Part shown: positions 1-5,681 of the stretch, piece by piece | How positions within the stretch are numbered: the stretch's first letter is position 1 | How the letters are laid out: each line of letters starts with the position of its first letter | Origin: GCA-002282575 sp964493995 | GTDB taxonomy: Bacteria > Pseudomonadota > Gammaproteobacteria > Thiomicrospirales > Thiomicrospiraceae | Reading direction: 5' to 3' | NCBI GenBank assembly: GCA_964493995.1 | Contig: CAZBQD010000063.1 | Coordinates: forward strand, 1-6,516 | Length of the DNA stretch: 6,516 nucleotides | The notes under the pieces: model-generated | What the model was told of the DNA's origin: nothing | Database searches by the model: none | Seen by the model: only the letters and a program-made list of their open reading frames with translations | Position numbers and translations under genes: made by a program

Positions 1-48
1 GAGACCATCTTAAACTCGTAATATTTTTTGTCTTGACTCTGGGGTCCA
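1..48 (-). mobile_element. Possible end of an insertion element inside the AddB-like gene (edge, uncertain)
   Basis: Read on the minus strand, a segment starting TGGACCCCAGAGTCAAGACA at position 48 continues to the window edge. It begins with TG, like many IS3-type terminal repeats, and the composition changes from the balanced AddB-like coding sequence to AT-rich DNA. The protein frame stays open but its residues (VDPRVKTKNITSLRWS) no longer resemble the preceding family sequence. An ATG at 8-6 could start an element-encoded frame. The other end, any target duplication and the transposase are outside the window, so this is an inference from one terminus only. Confidence 0.27.
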
Positions 49-1000
49 CTATAGATTGCAGTTGCAATAGCGGACGCTCGAAAAGTTGGTAAGTGAGACA
101 ATCTTGTAGCAGTTGTTTTTGCCAGTCTACGAGGCTGACACTCGTCTGATCATTACTAACCAGAATGCCTGCTTGCGATAAATAATGATGCAACCAAAAA
201 CGGTAATCCGCTTGTTGATCAGGTAACATAATGGCAAGGCTGTCGGCGCTGCTGCCCTGCTCGATCTGAGCTTGTACCATGCTCGCCACAGCACGACACT
301 CAGCCATGACATCTCGCGCAGAGAAAAAGCTTAAAGATGCTGCTAACGACGGCTTAACCTCAGGCGCTTTGCCAGAGATAAAGGCACTTTGCCATGCTTT
401 CAGCTCAACAGGGTTAGTCTGAACTAACAGCTCACCAGCAGGCGTGATGGCTTGCAAGGTGTCGATAATTTCTCGTTGCCAGAGAGGCAGTGTTTCTAAC
501 GGCTGAACAGATTGCACACGCAAAGGCGTAATCGCAGTTACCTTAGATGCTTCTAATAACCATTGACGCGCAAACAACTGCTCTGCCGGTCGTTGTCCCT
601 GCATCGTCGCCCATAATTCGGCGATGTCTTGGAAATAACGCTGTAATCTAGGATGGGCTTTAGCTTGAACCACTAAAGGCTGTTCTGCACTAGCTTGCCA
701 ACCAAGTGGCACACTGGCCAATAACAAGTCTAAAGCAGCCCCTAGTTGAGATAAGGTGGCACGTTCATCAACGGCTAAACTCTGTGCCCAAAAAGCATTA
801 GGCATTCGCACCGCAGCCGAGCGAAGCTCGCTATGCCAGTCGATTGCTGGTTTGGGTAACAACCAATATTCTGATAACACATCCAGCAATGCGGAAAAAT
901 TACCGACTTTCACACCCAGGGTGTTTTGTTGTGCTAACTGACGGCGAACAGCGAGTGCGCTTAGGCTGTCGGGAACAAGAATAAAGGTGGTCATGGACAT
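1..1000 (-). CDS. AddB-like PD-(D/E)XK nuclease/inactivated helicase subunit, N-terminal part (partial)
   Basis: The frame is open for 333 codons and runs off the left edge, so the 3' end is missing. Residues about 223-280 (starting SFFSARD, with ECRAVA, LAIMLPD and LSQAGI) match the pattern of AddB/RexB-type inactivated superfamily I helicases, where a 'split by attack, then list of nucleotide-free helicase motifs' region precedes a C-terminal PD-(D/E)XK nuclease. That nuclease domain would lie outside the window. No Walker A motif is present at the N-terminus (FILVPDSLSALAVRR), as expected for an inactivated helicase. Proteins of this family act with a UvrD/AddA-like helicase in DNA end processing. 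Three in-frame ATGs occur at 1009, 1000 and 994; I chose 1000 because AGGGA at 1010-1014 lies nine bases upstream, whereas 1009 has no spacer. The start is 12 bp after the GNAT toxin stop. The last ~16 codons (below position 49) may not belong to the original gene. The family call is moderately sure. Confidence 0.68.
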   Translation of the reverse strand, partial: MSMTTFILVPDSLSALAVRRQLAQQNTLGVKVGNFSALLDVLSEYWLLPKPAIDWHSELRSAAVRMPNAFWAQSLAVDERATLSQLGAALDLLLASVPLGWQASAEQPLVVQAKAHPRLQRYFQDIAELWATMQGQRPAEQLFARQWLLEASKVTAITPLRVQSVQPLETLPLWQREIIDTLQAITPAGELLVQTNPVELKAWQSAFISGKAPEVKPSLAASLSFFSARDVMAECRAVASMVQAQIEQGSSADSLAIMLPDQQADYRFWLHHYLSQAGILVSNDQTSVSLVDWQKQLLQDCLTYQLFERPLLQLQSIVDPRVKTKNITSLRWS

Positions 1001-1009
1001 GCTTGTCAT

Positions 1010-1014
1010 TCCCT
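1010..1014 (-). promoter_or_regulatory. Ribosome binding site of the AddB-like gene, overlapping the toxin stop
   Basis: AGGGA on the minus strand shares two bases with the TAG stop of the GNAT toxin (1013-1015) and sits nine bases before the ATG at 1000. This spacing decides between three in-frame ATGs and suggests that the nuclease subunit is translated from the toxin-antitoxin transcript. Confidence 0.5.
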
Positions 1015-1525
1015 AGTCATGAGTGTCGATTAACTTTTTGATATCTTTAAGCATCAAAAATAAGTGGTAGGGATCGGTCGGGCTAGGTTCAAACTCCCAA
1101 GCCTGATACCAAGCGCGCGCGTCATCATCTTTAGCATGAACCAATAGAGAGCGAATGCCTGCAATATCAGCAGCCTGAACGGTTCGCAATATGGCATCTT
1201 TAAGCAAGGCTTTACCTAATCCATTGCCTTGGTGTTCTTGAGCCACAGCAAGTCGCGCTAGAATCATCACGGGAACAGCGTGCCTAGCCAGTCCTTTTGT
1301 AACCCGCGTGGGAGCGCTATCAGGATTAACGCTACCTACAGCAAGACTATAAAAACCCACAACACAAGAATCACAACAACAGACATAGGTTTGTGCGCTA
1401 TTGGCTTTTTGATTCACCAAGGCATAACGCTGTAAAAACTGGTTCAGATCTGCTTTGCCGCAGTCAAATTGATCAACGATGTCGGTCGCTAATAATTTGC
1501 GAACGGGTTGATATAGACTACTCAA
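1013..1525 (-). CDS. GNAT-family acetyltransferase toxin (TacT/AtaT-like) of a type II toxin-antitoxin pair
   Basis: This 170-aa protein has the layout of TacT/AtaT/KacT toxins, which acetylate the amino acid on charged tRNA and stop translation. The N-terminal signature FDCGKADLNQFLQRYALVNQ (about residues 21-40) is typical of the family. The acetyl-CoA loop QGNGLG (Q/RxxGxG/A) follows the strand VPVMILARLAVAQ, and the late WY in ARAWYQAWEFEPSP carries the tyrosine used as catalytic acid in TacT. The start is TTG at 1525-1523: no ATG fits the family's N-terminus, and AGGGG at 1533-1537 lies seven bases upstream. The TTG overlaps the antitoxin TGA as TTGA, indicating translational coupling that keeps toxin below antitoxin. 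All key residues are present, so the toxin is probably active. The acetylated tRNA species cannot be told from the sequence. Confidence 0.93.
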   Translation of the reverse strand: MSSLYQPVRKLLATDIVDQFDCGKADLNQFLQRYALVNQKANSAQTYVCCCDSCVVGFYSLAVGSVNPDSAPTRVTKGLARHAVPVMILARLAVAQEHQGNGLGKALLKDAILRTVQAADIAGIRSLLVHAKDDDARAWYQAWEFEPSPTDPYHLFLMLKDIKKLIDTHD

Positions 1526-1800
1526 TCTAAAACCCCTGGCTCGCTCAGTAGCTTTTTCAAACGTGGCTTAACCTGTACAGGACGATCAAGTGCTTCGTGA
1601 AAAGCCTGCCATTGTGCTTCATCGAGCATAAAGTGACGTCGATCAGCAAGCGCTTGGTTGGCTGCTATTATGCCTGCTTCTAACAAAAATTCACTGACAT
1701 TTTTATGGCAAACTCTTGCAGCTTCTTGAAGTAGTTGTTTAACAGAACTGCTGGTTCGCACATCAATGCGTTCTGTTTTTACCAGATTTAACGTCGCCAT
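1522..1800 (-). CDS. DUF1778 ribbon-helix-helix antitoxin (TacA/AtaR-like)
   Basis: A 92-aa antitoxin partner of the adjacent GNAT toxin. Residues about 6-50 (RIDVRTSSSVKQLLQEAA then SEFLLEAG) form the ribbon-helix-helix DNA-binding fold: a short strand with alternating residues, then two helices. The C-terminal part (DEAQWQAFHEALDRP, then KPRLKKLL) is the segment that in this family wraps the toxin and blocks its acetyl-CoA site. The ATG at 1800 is preceded by GGAGG with a five-base spacer; an in-frame TTG at 1812 lies upstream but would overlap that binding site and is less likely. Such antitoxins repress their own promoter together with the toxin, which fits the inverted repeat over the -10 box just upstream. 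It overlaps the toxin by four bases. Confidence 0.93.
   Translation of the reverse strand: MATLNLVKTERIDVRTSSSVKQLLQEAARVCHKNVSEFLLEAGIIAANQALADRRHFMLDEAQWQAFHEALDRPVQVKPRLKKLLSEPGVLD
1533..1537 (-). promoter_or_regulatory. Ribosome binding site for the TTG-started toxin
   Basis: AGGGG on the minus strand, seven bases before the TTG at 1525. It lies inside the last codons of the antitoxin gene and supports the rare TTG start over any internal ATG. Confidence 0.6.
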
Positions 1801-1814
1801 ACTCGCCTCCAAAA

Positions 1815-1834
1815 ATGATTATGGCTTCAATCAT
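1815..1834 (-). promoter_or_regulatory. Candidate operator of the toxin-antitoxin operon
   Basis: A perfect inverted repeat, ATGATT - 8 bases - AATCAT, overlaps the -10 box of the promoter driving the antitoxin. Ribbon-helix-helix antitoxins of the DUF1778 type bind short palindromes at exactly this place to autoregulate. Seen: the repeat and its position. Inferred: binding by the antitoxin/toxin complex. Confidence 0.5.
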
Positions 1835-1858
1835 AATGTACGGATAAAGTACTGACAA
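1830..1858 (-). promoter_or_regulatory. Sigma70-type promoter of the toxin-antitoxin operon
   Basis: On the minus strand, TTGTCA (1858-1853) and TATGAT (1835-1830) are separated by exactly 17 bases, each one mismatch from consensus. Transcription would begin near 1823, giving a leader of roughly 20 bases before the antitoxin ATG at 1800. Because the AddB-like gene follows closely with no terminator seen, this promoter probably drives it too. Confidence 0.62.
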
Positions 1859-1922
1859 GTTAAATGTGTTCAAAAAGCGTACAAAAGCTCTAAACCATGA
1901 AGTGGTTGTTAATTAAGTCGCG

Positions 1923-2309
1923 CTAATCATGGCATTCATCCAGATCAACCCCCTTGTAACAACGCACCACATGCCTCTCGAGTAAATTATGAGGATGATA
2001 ACTTAACGAACGCAATCGATCAGTTCGGAAACGCTGAATAAAGTTAATGACACCACAATCAATGCGTTGATTTAAGGTTGCTTCATCACATTCACCATGT
2101 TCGATTAATTCTGCTTTAACTATGCTCAAATGCTGGCTAAAAATGCGTTTTACCTGTAGCAGACACTCTGAGTTAACTGGAGTGGCATCGATGACGGCCA
2201 AAAAAGCAGTGAGCAATTCTTTTTTCCTAGCAAAAGAAGCAAACATCAATTCCTCGCCTTCAAGGTCATCAGTGGCTGACTGCTCGGATGCTGCGGTTGT
2301 GTGATTCAT
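1923..2309 (-). CDS. Hypothetical protein, 128 aa, mostly helical
   Basis: I do not recognise this protein. It begins with a polar, acidic stretch (SATDDLEGEEL, about residues 11-21), has no signal peptide or membrane segment, and appears alpha-helical through about residues 22-105 (KKELLTAFLAVID, KRIFSQHLSIVKAEL, INFIQRFRTDRL). Its tail contains LERHVVRCYKGVDLDECHD, with two cysteines and two histidines in the last 20 residues, plus two more cysteines at ECL and GEC; metal binding is possible but unproven. The start is well supported: AAGGAG with a six-base spacer before the ATG at 2309. It lies 59 bp after the secreted-protein gene and 122 bp before the toxin-antitoxin pair, which has its own promoter, so it is probably the last gene of the unit to its right. 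Confidence 0.72.
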   Translation of the reverse strand: MNHTTAASEQSATDDLEGEELMFASFARKKELLTAFLAVIDATPVNSECLLQVKRIFSQHLSIVKAELIEHGECDEATLNQRIDCGVINFIQRFRTDRLRSLSYHPHNLLERHVVRCYKGVDLDECHD

Positions 2310-2368
2310 AAAAGACTCCTTAATTTGAGCAAAAAGTGAGTGAAATTGGCTTTAGACAGCGGTTGTGA

Positions 2369-2689
2369 TTACTTCATTAGCGCATCATAAAGCTCCGCAC
2401 CAATGCCCCGATTTGATGTGAGTTGATCTTGCCCCGGTATTTTGCCTTCAAAGGTTTCGGGGTATTTCACTTGATCTAAGGTTTTATTACAGCTCGCAGC
2501 TAAAGCCAAGTAGGCACTGCTGTGCGCTTCCAAGTTGGCTTGAATGGCCGGTTTCATGCAGCTATCCATGAGTTTTTGATAATCCACATAGCTCAGCCTT
2601 TCTTGATGATCTTGTATGGCGTAGTAGTTTGGTGGCGTCGCATAACTGCTCATACTCACCAACAGTGTTAAAGTAAACCAAGCTTTCAT
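2369..2689 (-). CDS. Small secreted protein with a signal peptide, 106 aa
   Basis: The start at 2689 gives MKAWFTLTLLVSMSSYA followed by TPP, a classical Sec signal peptide (lysine, hydrophobic core, A-x-A-like SYA site after about residue 17). A longer frame from 2749 would place coding sequence inside the upstream gene and bury this signal, so I reject it. The mature part, about 89 residues, is polar with two cysteines (about 44 and 67) that could form a disulfide in the periplasm. Its start lies four bases after the lipoprotein's stop with no strong ribosome binding site, so translation is likely coupled to that gene. No family was recognised. The pattern of a lipoprotein followed by a secreted partner suggests they act together in the envelope, which is inference. 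Confidence 0.73.
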   Translation of the reverse strand: MKAWFTLTLLVSMSSYATPPNYYAIQDHQERLSYVDYQKLMDSCMKPAIQANLEAHSSAYLALAASCNKTLDQVKYPETFEGKIPGQDQLTSNRGIGAELYDALMK

Positions 2690-2693
2690 CGGA

Positions 2694-2921
2694 TTAACGT
2701 ATCTGTTTCGCCACACCGACACAGCCAGAAACAGCTCGAATAGAACCATCGACTGTGATTACTTTACGGTTATCGCTGGTTAAATCGGACACTTGGCCAA
2801 CACACTGATTGTAAAGACGCTCTTCGCGAGTGACGTCGTAGGCTTTGTTATTAGGCTCTGCTGGCGTACTACTGCAGCCCACTAAATTCAATACAATACA
2901 TGCCAATAATAAACTTCTCAT
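2694..2921 (-). CDS. Small lipoprotein, 75 aa
   Basis: The protein begins MRSLLLACIVLNLVGC with a textbook lipobox LVGC, so Cys16 should be lipidated and the rest anchored in a membrane, probably the outer one since SS rather than an aspartate follows. I place the start at the ATG at 2921, with GGGAG a few bases upstream. A frame extending to TTG at 2957 would add twelve residues before the signal and has no good binding site. The mature part of about 60 residues is polar, with cysteines near 40 and 67 in YNQCVGQ and SGCVG that could pair. It sits 47 bp downstream of the nucleotidase gene and four bases before the secreted protein gene. Its function is unknown; the lipoprotein call itself is safe. 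Confidence 0.82.
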   Translation of the reverse strand: MRSLLLACIVLNLVGCSSTPAEPNNKAYDVTREERLYNQCVGQVSDLTSDNRKVITVDGSIRAVSGCVGVAKQIR

Positions 2922-2968
2922 AACTGCTCCCAACCTTAATTTTTTAACAAAGCGCAATTACTCAACAC

Positions 2969-3430
2969 TTAAGCATGACTGATTAAGTGAGTGTCCAAAT
3001 AGGCCATAACAGCTTTCCAATCGGGGAAGGCAGGTGTGCCAAAATGGATGTGCTCACCTGTAAAGCGATCTGCACCGTTCTTAGTACGGTCATCGATTAA
3101 ATAATGTCCGTGATTGAGGTGTTTGTTGTGCGACAAAATCAATCTCTTATGTGCCGATGCTCCTAAATAATTGCGCACCCATTGCAACTTGTCCGACCAA
3201 GCACTGGGATTTTCCCAAGGTGCAGTAGAAAGCACATAAGTATCGTAACGTTGCGACAAGCGTTCAAACGATTCAATGGCATCGGGCATAGGTGTCATCA
3301 AGGAGAAAATATTCGGCACTTCATCCAGACGATCTTCATAAAGTTTCAGAGTCTTATCATCTAAACGTGCAATGGCTGATGGAAAATCGACCAATACATT
3401 ATCCATATCGACATAAACAATTTTCTTCAC
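2969..3430 (-). CDS. 5'(3')-deoxyribonucleotidase of the NT5C/HAD family
   Basis: A 153-aa haloacid-dehalogenase fold enzyme expected to remove phosphate from deoxynucleoside monophosphates in the cytoplasm. Motif I is D8-M-D10-N-V-L-V-D-F, giving the nucleophile and acid/base aspartates. Motif II is LSTAPW at about 67-72, followed by the family-typical WENPSAWSDKLQWVRNYLG. The late motif IV is LIDDRTKNGADRF with D113 and D114 for magnesium, then HFGTPAFPDW. All catalytic elements are intact and the length is usual. The start is GTG at 3430, with AAGGAG seven bases upstream lying within the end of the previous gene; a longer frame from 3484 overlaps that gene and lacks support. Only two bases separate the stop of the paralog-A gene from this start, so the two are translationally coupled. 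Family call is firm; substrate preference is not shown. Confidence 0.92.
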   Translation of the reverse strand: MKKIVYVDMDNVLVDFPSAIARLDDKTLKLYEDRLDEVPNIFSLMTPMPDAIESFERLSQRYDTYVLSTAPWENPSAWSDKLQWVRNYLGASAHKRLILSHNKHLNHGHYLIDDRTKNGADRFTGEHIHFGTPAFPDWKAVMAYLDTHLISHA

Positions 3431-3432
3431 GC

Positions 3433-3780
3433 TTAAGCTCCTTGTTGATTTATGGTTTCCAGCTCCCAAATGGGGTCTATACACTGCGTGGGTTCGTAAT
3501 AAGCGGTTTGGTAACAGAGTTTATAAGATTCAATCTTTCCCCAAAATTTGATACTTCCCCCGCTTTGCTCATAGTGTTCAGTGGCGAGCTTTTTGGCTTT
3601 GGCAATTAGGTCTGGTAGGTTTTGAATGTCGTCGGTCAGGTCAATTTTAATTACTCTAAACTGTGCCAGTGCCGATAGCGATACCAAAGACTGGGTATTT
3701 TTCTTGATATTCCAATCGGTTTGAATTTGTAAAAAAGCACGAGAAAATGCTTCACTTTTGTTTGATTCGGAGGTTGTCAT
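3433..3780 (-). CDS. Orphan protein, paralog A, 115 aa
   Basis: I do not recognise the family. It has no signal peptide or membrane segment and looks cytoplasmic with mixed helix and strand. It is about 70% identical, without gaps over 107 residues, to the protein at 5671-6006; shared blocks include EAFSRA, IQTDWNIKKNTQ, NLPDL, and the C-terminal TAYYEPT-x-C-x-x-PIWE. The divergent parts are the first nine residues and the tail. The ATG at 3780 follows AAGG about ten bases upstream, a loose binding site. The last codons carry the ribosome binding site of the deoxyribonucleotidase, whose GTG starts two bases after this stop. Because the two copies keep different downstream partners, each may serve as a regulator or adaptor for its neighbour, or both may be immunity-type proteins. 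That is inference. Confidence 0.78.
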   Translation of the reverse strand: MTTSESNKSEAFSRAFLQIQTDWNIKKNTQSLVSLSALAQFRVIKIDLTDDIQNLPDLIAKAKKLATEHYEQSGGSIKFWGKIESYKLCYQTAYYEPTQCIDPIWELETINQQGA

Positions 3781-3846
3781 CGTGATTTTGCCTTAATTAA
3801 CTTGATGAAGTTAGTATAACTATGGCTGCGACATATTAAGTCAAAT
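3781..3846 (-). repeat. Upstream region conserved between the two paralogs (copy A)
   Basis: Reading towards paralog A, this 66-bp non-coding stretch aligns with 6007-6071 upstream of paralog B. Shared blocks in the same order and spacing are ATTTGAC, TGTCGCA, CTAA, CATC, TTAA and GGCARAATCA before the ATG; 33 of the first 50 positions agree by hand count. The TTGAC could be a -35 box, and copy A has TATACT about 20 bases on, which is long for a promoter. Confidence 0.45.
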
Positions 3847-3852
3847 GAGCAC

Positions 3853-4158
3853 TTAGTCCACGACAATAGACGGCAAAGGTTTATTTTTTGCTAGCGCAAT
3901 AATGTTAAACATTTTCTCAAGATTGATCGTTTCACTCATGCCCAAGGCATCTATCAAATAAATAACCACATTAGTTTGATCAGAGTCAGTTGAAGCAACG
4001 ATTTCAATCGTCTGATTAACGCCTTCAGCATCCTCAAAAATGGCCACTGCGTAATCAATATCACCATTTTCTGTCGAGGATTGCACGTAAAAATGTTGTT
4101 GAATCATCATAAGATGATCGTTCGTAAAGGATTGACAAAATGTCTGACTAAACAACAT
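3853..4158 (-). CDS. Hypothetical protein, 101 aa
   Basis: No family recognised. The protein is soluble and acidic with an alternating hydrophobic pattern suggesting beta strands (HFYVQSS, DYAVAIFED, QTIEIVAS, TNVVIYLIDAL) and a C-terminal helix (NLEKMFNIIALAK). This strand-rich, small acidic make-up is common among immunity-type proteins but is not diagnostic. The ATG at 4158 is preceded by AAGGA with a six-base spacer, and this binding site overlaps the stop of the gene before it, only nine bases away, so the two are co-translated. It ends 72 bp before paralog A, in whose leader the conserved block lies. Confidence 0.7.
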   Translation of the reverse strand: MLFSQTFCQSFTNDHLMMIQQHFYVQSSTENGDIDYAVAIFEDAEGVNQTIEIVASTDSDQTNVVIYLIDALGMSETINLEKMFNIIALAKNKPLPSIVVD

Positions 4159-4167
4159 ATCAAATCC

Positions 4168-4623
4168 TTAAAAATTTTCTATCATCACGTTTCTTTTTTC
4201 ATGAGCGGCAATCGCGTCTTCTAGCATCATTGTCCATAGCACAGCATTATTAAACTTGGGGTCTTGTTCGGGATCACCATACCTTTCCGACAAAGCCGCA
4301 TAAACCGCATCGCTTGGCTGCATATCAATAGCGATAGATCCTAAATAAGGCCATATCATATAGCCCGATTCGACAAGATCAAACACCTCCACTAACCTGA
4401 CTTCTGGATAATACGTTTTCATAAAGTCTAAAAAATCAGCGCGAGCAACCTGATCGGTATCTTCTTTTTCCAAGTAGCGCCCTTCGCCAGATGCCTCATC
4501 CGTTTCGTGATATTTTTTGAACGCATGAGCATCGTTATAACTGGTATTGAATACCATCCAATAGCCTTGGCGTTTAATATCGGTAGCAATGAACTCTTCA
4601 ATGGTGGGTAATAGTTGGGGCAT
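4168..4623 (-). CDS. Hypothetical acidic protein, 151 aa
   Basis: I cannot assign a family. The protein is acidic and cytoplasmic, with a helical N-terminus (LLPTIEEFIATDIKRQGYW), a polar middle (HETDEASGEGRYLEKEDTDQ), and helical segments such as RADFLDFMKTYYPEV. A compact aromatic stretch, GYMIWPYLGSIAID, at about residues 87-100 is probably a core strand. The late half has DAVYAALSERYGDPEQDPKF and ends NVMIENF. The ATG at 4623 is nine bases after AGGA, acceptable spacing. It follows the broken hydrolase by 74 bp, a gap without a convincing promoter but with an 8-bp near-tandem repeat (4677-4692). It is tightly coupled to the 101-aa gene behind it. An immunity-like or SUKH-like role is conceivable but not shown. 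Confidence 0.72.
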   Translation of the reverse strand: MPQLLPTIEEFIATDIKRQGYWMVFNTSYNDAHAFKKYHETDEASGEGRYLEKEDTDQVARADFLDFMKTYYPEVRLVEVFDLVESGYMIWPYLGSIAIDMQPSDAVYAALSERYGDPEQDPKFNNAVLWTMMLEDAIAAHEKRNVMIENF

Positions 4624-4697
4624 GATAGTAATTCCTGATTATCTGTGATGATTTACAAGCTAAAATGGGTACAATCCGAATATCGTAATATCGCTTC

Positions 4698-5239
4698 TCA
4701 AAGGTTCAACATATTCATAATGATCATAGGGTCTTCGATGCGATGTCCCCAATCGGTTTCAACAAATGACCACCCCTGTTGACGACAATAGGACTGCTGA
4801 TAGTTTGCGGGAATGACCGAGTCATTACGTCCAATTACAATGTTAGGTAGTTTAATTTTTAAACTGTTGATCGTTTCAAAGGCGGCTATTTGTTCATTGC
4901 TTACGTCAATTGGCTGATTCGTGACATAGTTCATAATAGGGTAATGACAAAACTCAGCAAAAAATAACCATGGTTCAAAACAAGGATTGATGGCAATCAC
5001 AGGCAGACTCGTTATTTCCGCCAGTTTTAAGGCGTAATACCCACCCATTGATGTACCAACAATAACCTGAATATCATGGTGTTGCGCTAAGACTCTGCTC
5101 AAAAAAAGATGCTTTCTTGATACTGCTCAGGCCGATAAGTTGGGGCAACAACATCAAGACCTTTTGCTCGCAATTCTTTTACAGTATTCGACAAACCACT
5201 AGAGCCAAGACCGTGTAGATAGAGTATGTGATTTTTCAT
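4698..5239 (-). pseudogene. YqiA-like alpha/beta hydrolase (esterase), frameshifted in a run of seven T
   Basis: The gene begins at the ATG at 5239 as MKNHILYLHGLGSS and reads 46 codons to a TGA at 5101-5099. The remaining 134 residues follow in the -1 frame (4698-5102). Restoring one T to the run at 5101-5107 gives an uninterrupted 180-aa protein, close to the usual size of YqiA/UPF0227 esterases. All family marks are then present: HGLGSS near the oxyanion hole, nucleophile elbow GTSMGG (Ser64), INPCFEPW, the acid in RNDSVIP (Asp140) and the base in WGHRIED (His166). So the catalytic triad is intact but split. Such esterases act on short acyl esters; the natural substrate is unknown. It starts 13 bp after the 142-aa gene. 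The break may be a real mutation, an assembly error in a homopolymer, or reversible slippage. Alternatively a TTG at 5102 would make a fragment lacking the oxyanion part. Confidence 0.82.
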
Positions 5240-5252
5240 GCTAACGTGCTGC

Positions 5253-5681
5253 TTACCAAACATCCTTAATATCAAACCAAAAATGTCTGAGATACATCCA
5301 TTCTGGCTTAGAAGCTTGCTCGAATTTCACCCTAACCTCAACTTGAATATGCTCCAAGCGTCGCTGGTTTACTGATTGAGTTGATTGCTTTGTAACACGA
5401 TAGGCAAAGGATGCTGCGTCGTCTATTTCAGCAAGCTCACAGTTAATACGTTCTGCGATGATGGCATGTTCCAGTTCCACAAATCGTGCATGATGGTCGA
5501 TGGAATCTCGCACGCCAGTCTCGACAAAGCTGAGTTTAATCGCATTATCTGCTGAATAACCGACACCACCAGAGAGTATAAATTCGTTATCGTGTACAAA
5601 ACCCATTATCATTAACATGCTGATATCATCTTCTTGGCATATAGGTGAAACTAAAGCGGTTGGCTCTGAATTAGTTGTCAT
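5253..5681 (-). CDS. Hypothetical protein, 142 aa
   Basis: No recognised family. The protein is soluble and acidic. It has a hydrophobic stretch near the N-terminus (SMLMIMGFVHDNEFILSGGVGYS, about residues 21-43) that looks like strand-turn-strand rather than a membrane helix, a helical histidine-rich middle (DSIDHHARFVELEHAIIAERINCELAEID), and a strand-like end (LEHIQVEVRVKFEQ then WMYLRHFWFDIKDVW) rich in aromatics. The ATG at 5681 overlaps the end of paralog B by 11 bases, with GGGAGA six bases before it, so the two are translationally coupled. It is followed by the broken hydrolase after 13 bp. It may act together with paralog B; this is inference from coupling only. Confidence 0.75.
   Translation of the reverse strand: MTTNSEPTALVSPICQEDDISMLMIMGFVHDNEFILSGGVGYSADNAIKLSFVETGVRDSIDHHARFVELEHAIIAERINCELAEIDDAASFAYRVTKQSTQSVNQRRLEHIQVEVRVKFEQASKPEWMYLRHFWFDIKDVW

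Noticed and set aside
127..312. Minus-strand open frame of 61 codons
   Set aside because: Lies out of frame inside the AddB-like gene, with arginine- and tryptophan-rich shadow composition.
818..834. GC-rich palindrome-like sequence inside the AddB-like gene
   Set aside because: A short inverted repeat within coding codons; no repeat elsewhere in the window and no reason to call it functional.
756..941. Plus-strand open frame of 61 codons
   Set aside because: Antisense shadow of the AddB-like gene, no ribosome binding site.
1893..1907. Small hairpin AACCA - 5 bases - TGGTT after the 128-aa gene
   Set aside because: Only a 5-bp AT-rich stem and no T run directly after it, so not a convincing terminator.
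2122..2304. Plus-strand open frame of 60 codons
   Set aside because: Antisense to the 128-aa gene, which has a good ribosome binding site and start.
3292..3609. Plus-strand open frame of 105 codons
   Set aside because: Antisense to paralog A and the nucleotidase, both of which have strong protein-level support; a similar antisense frame exists over paralog B only because the genes are homologous.
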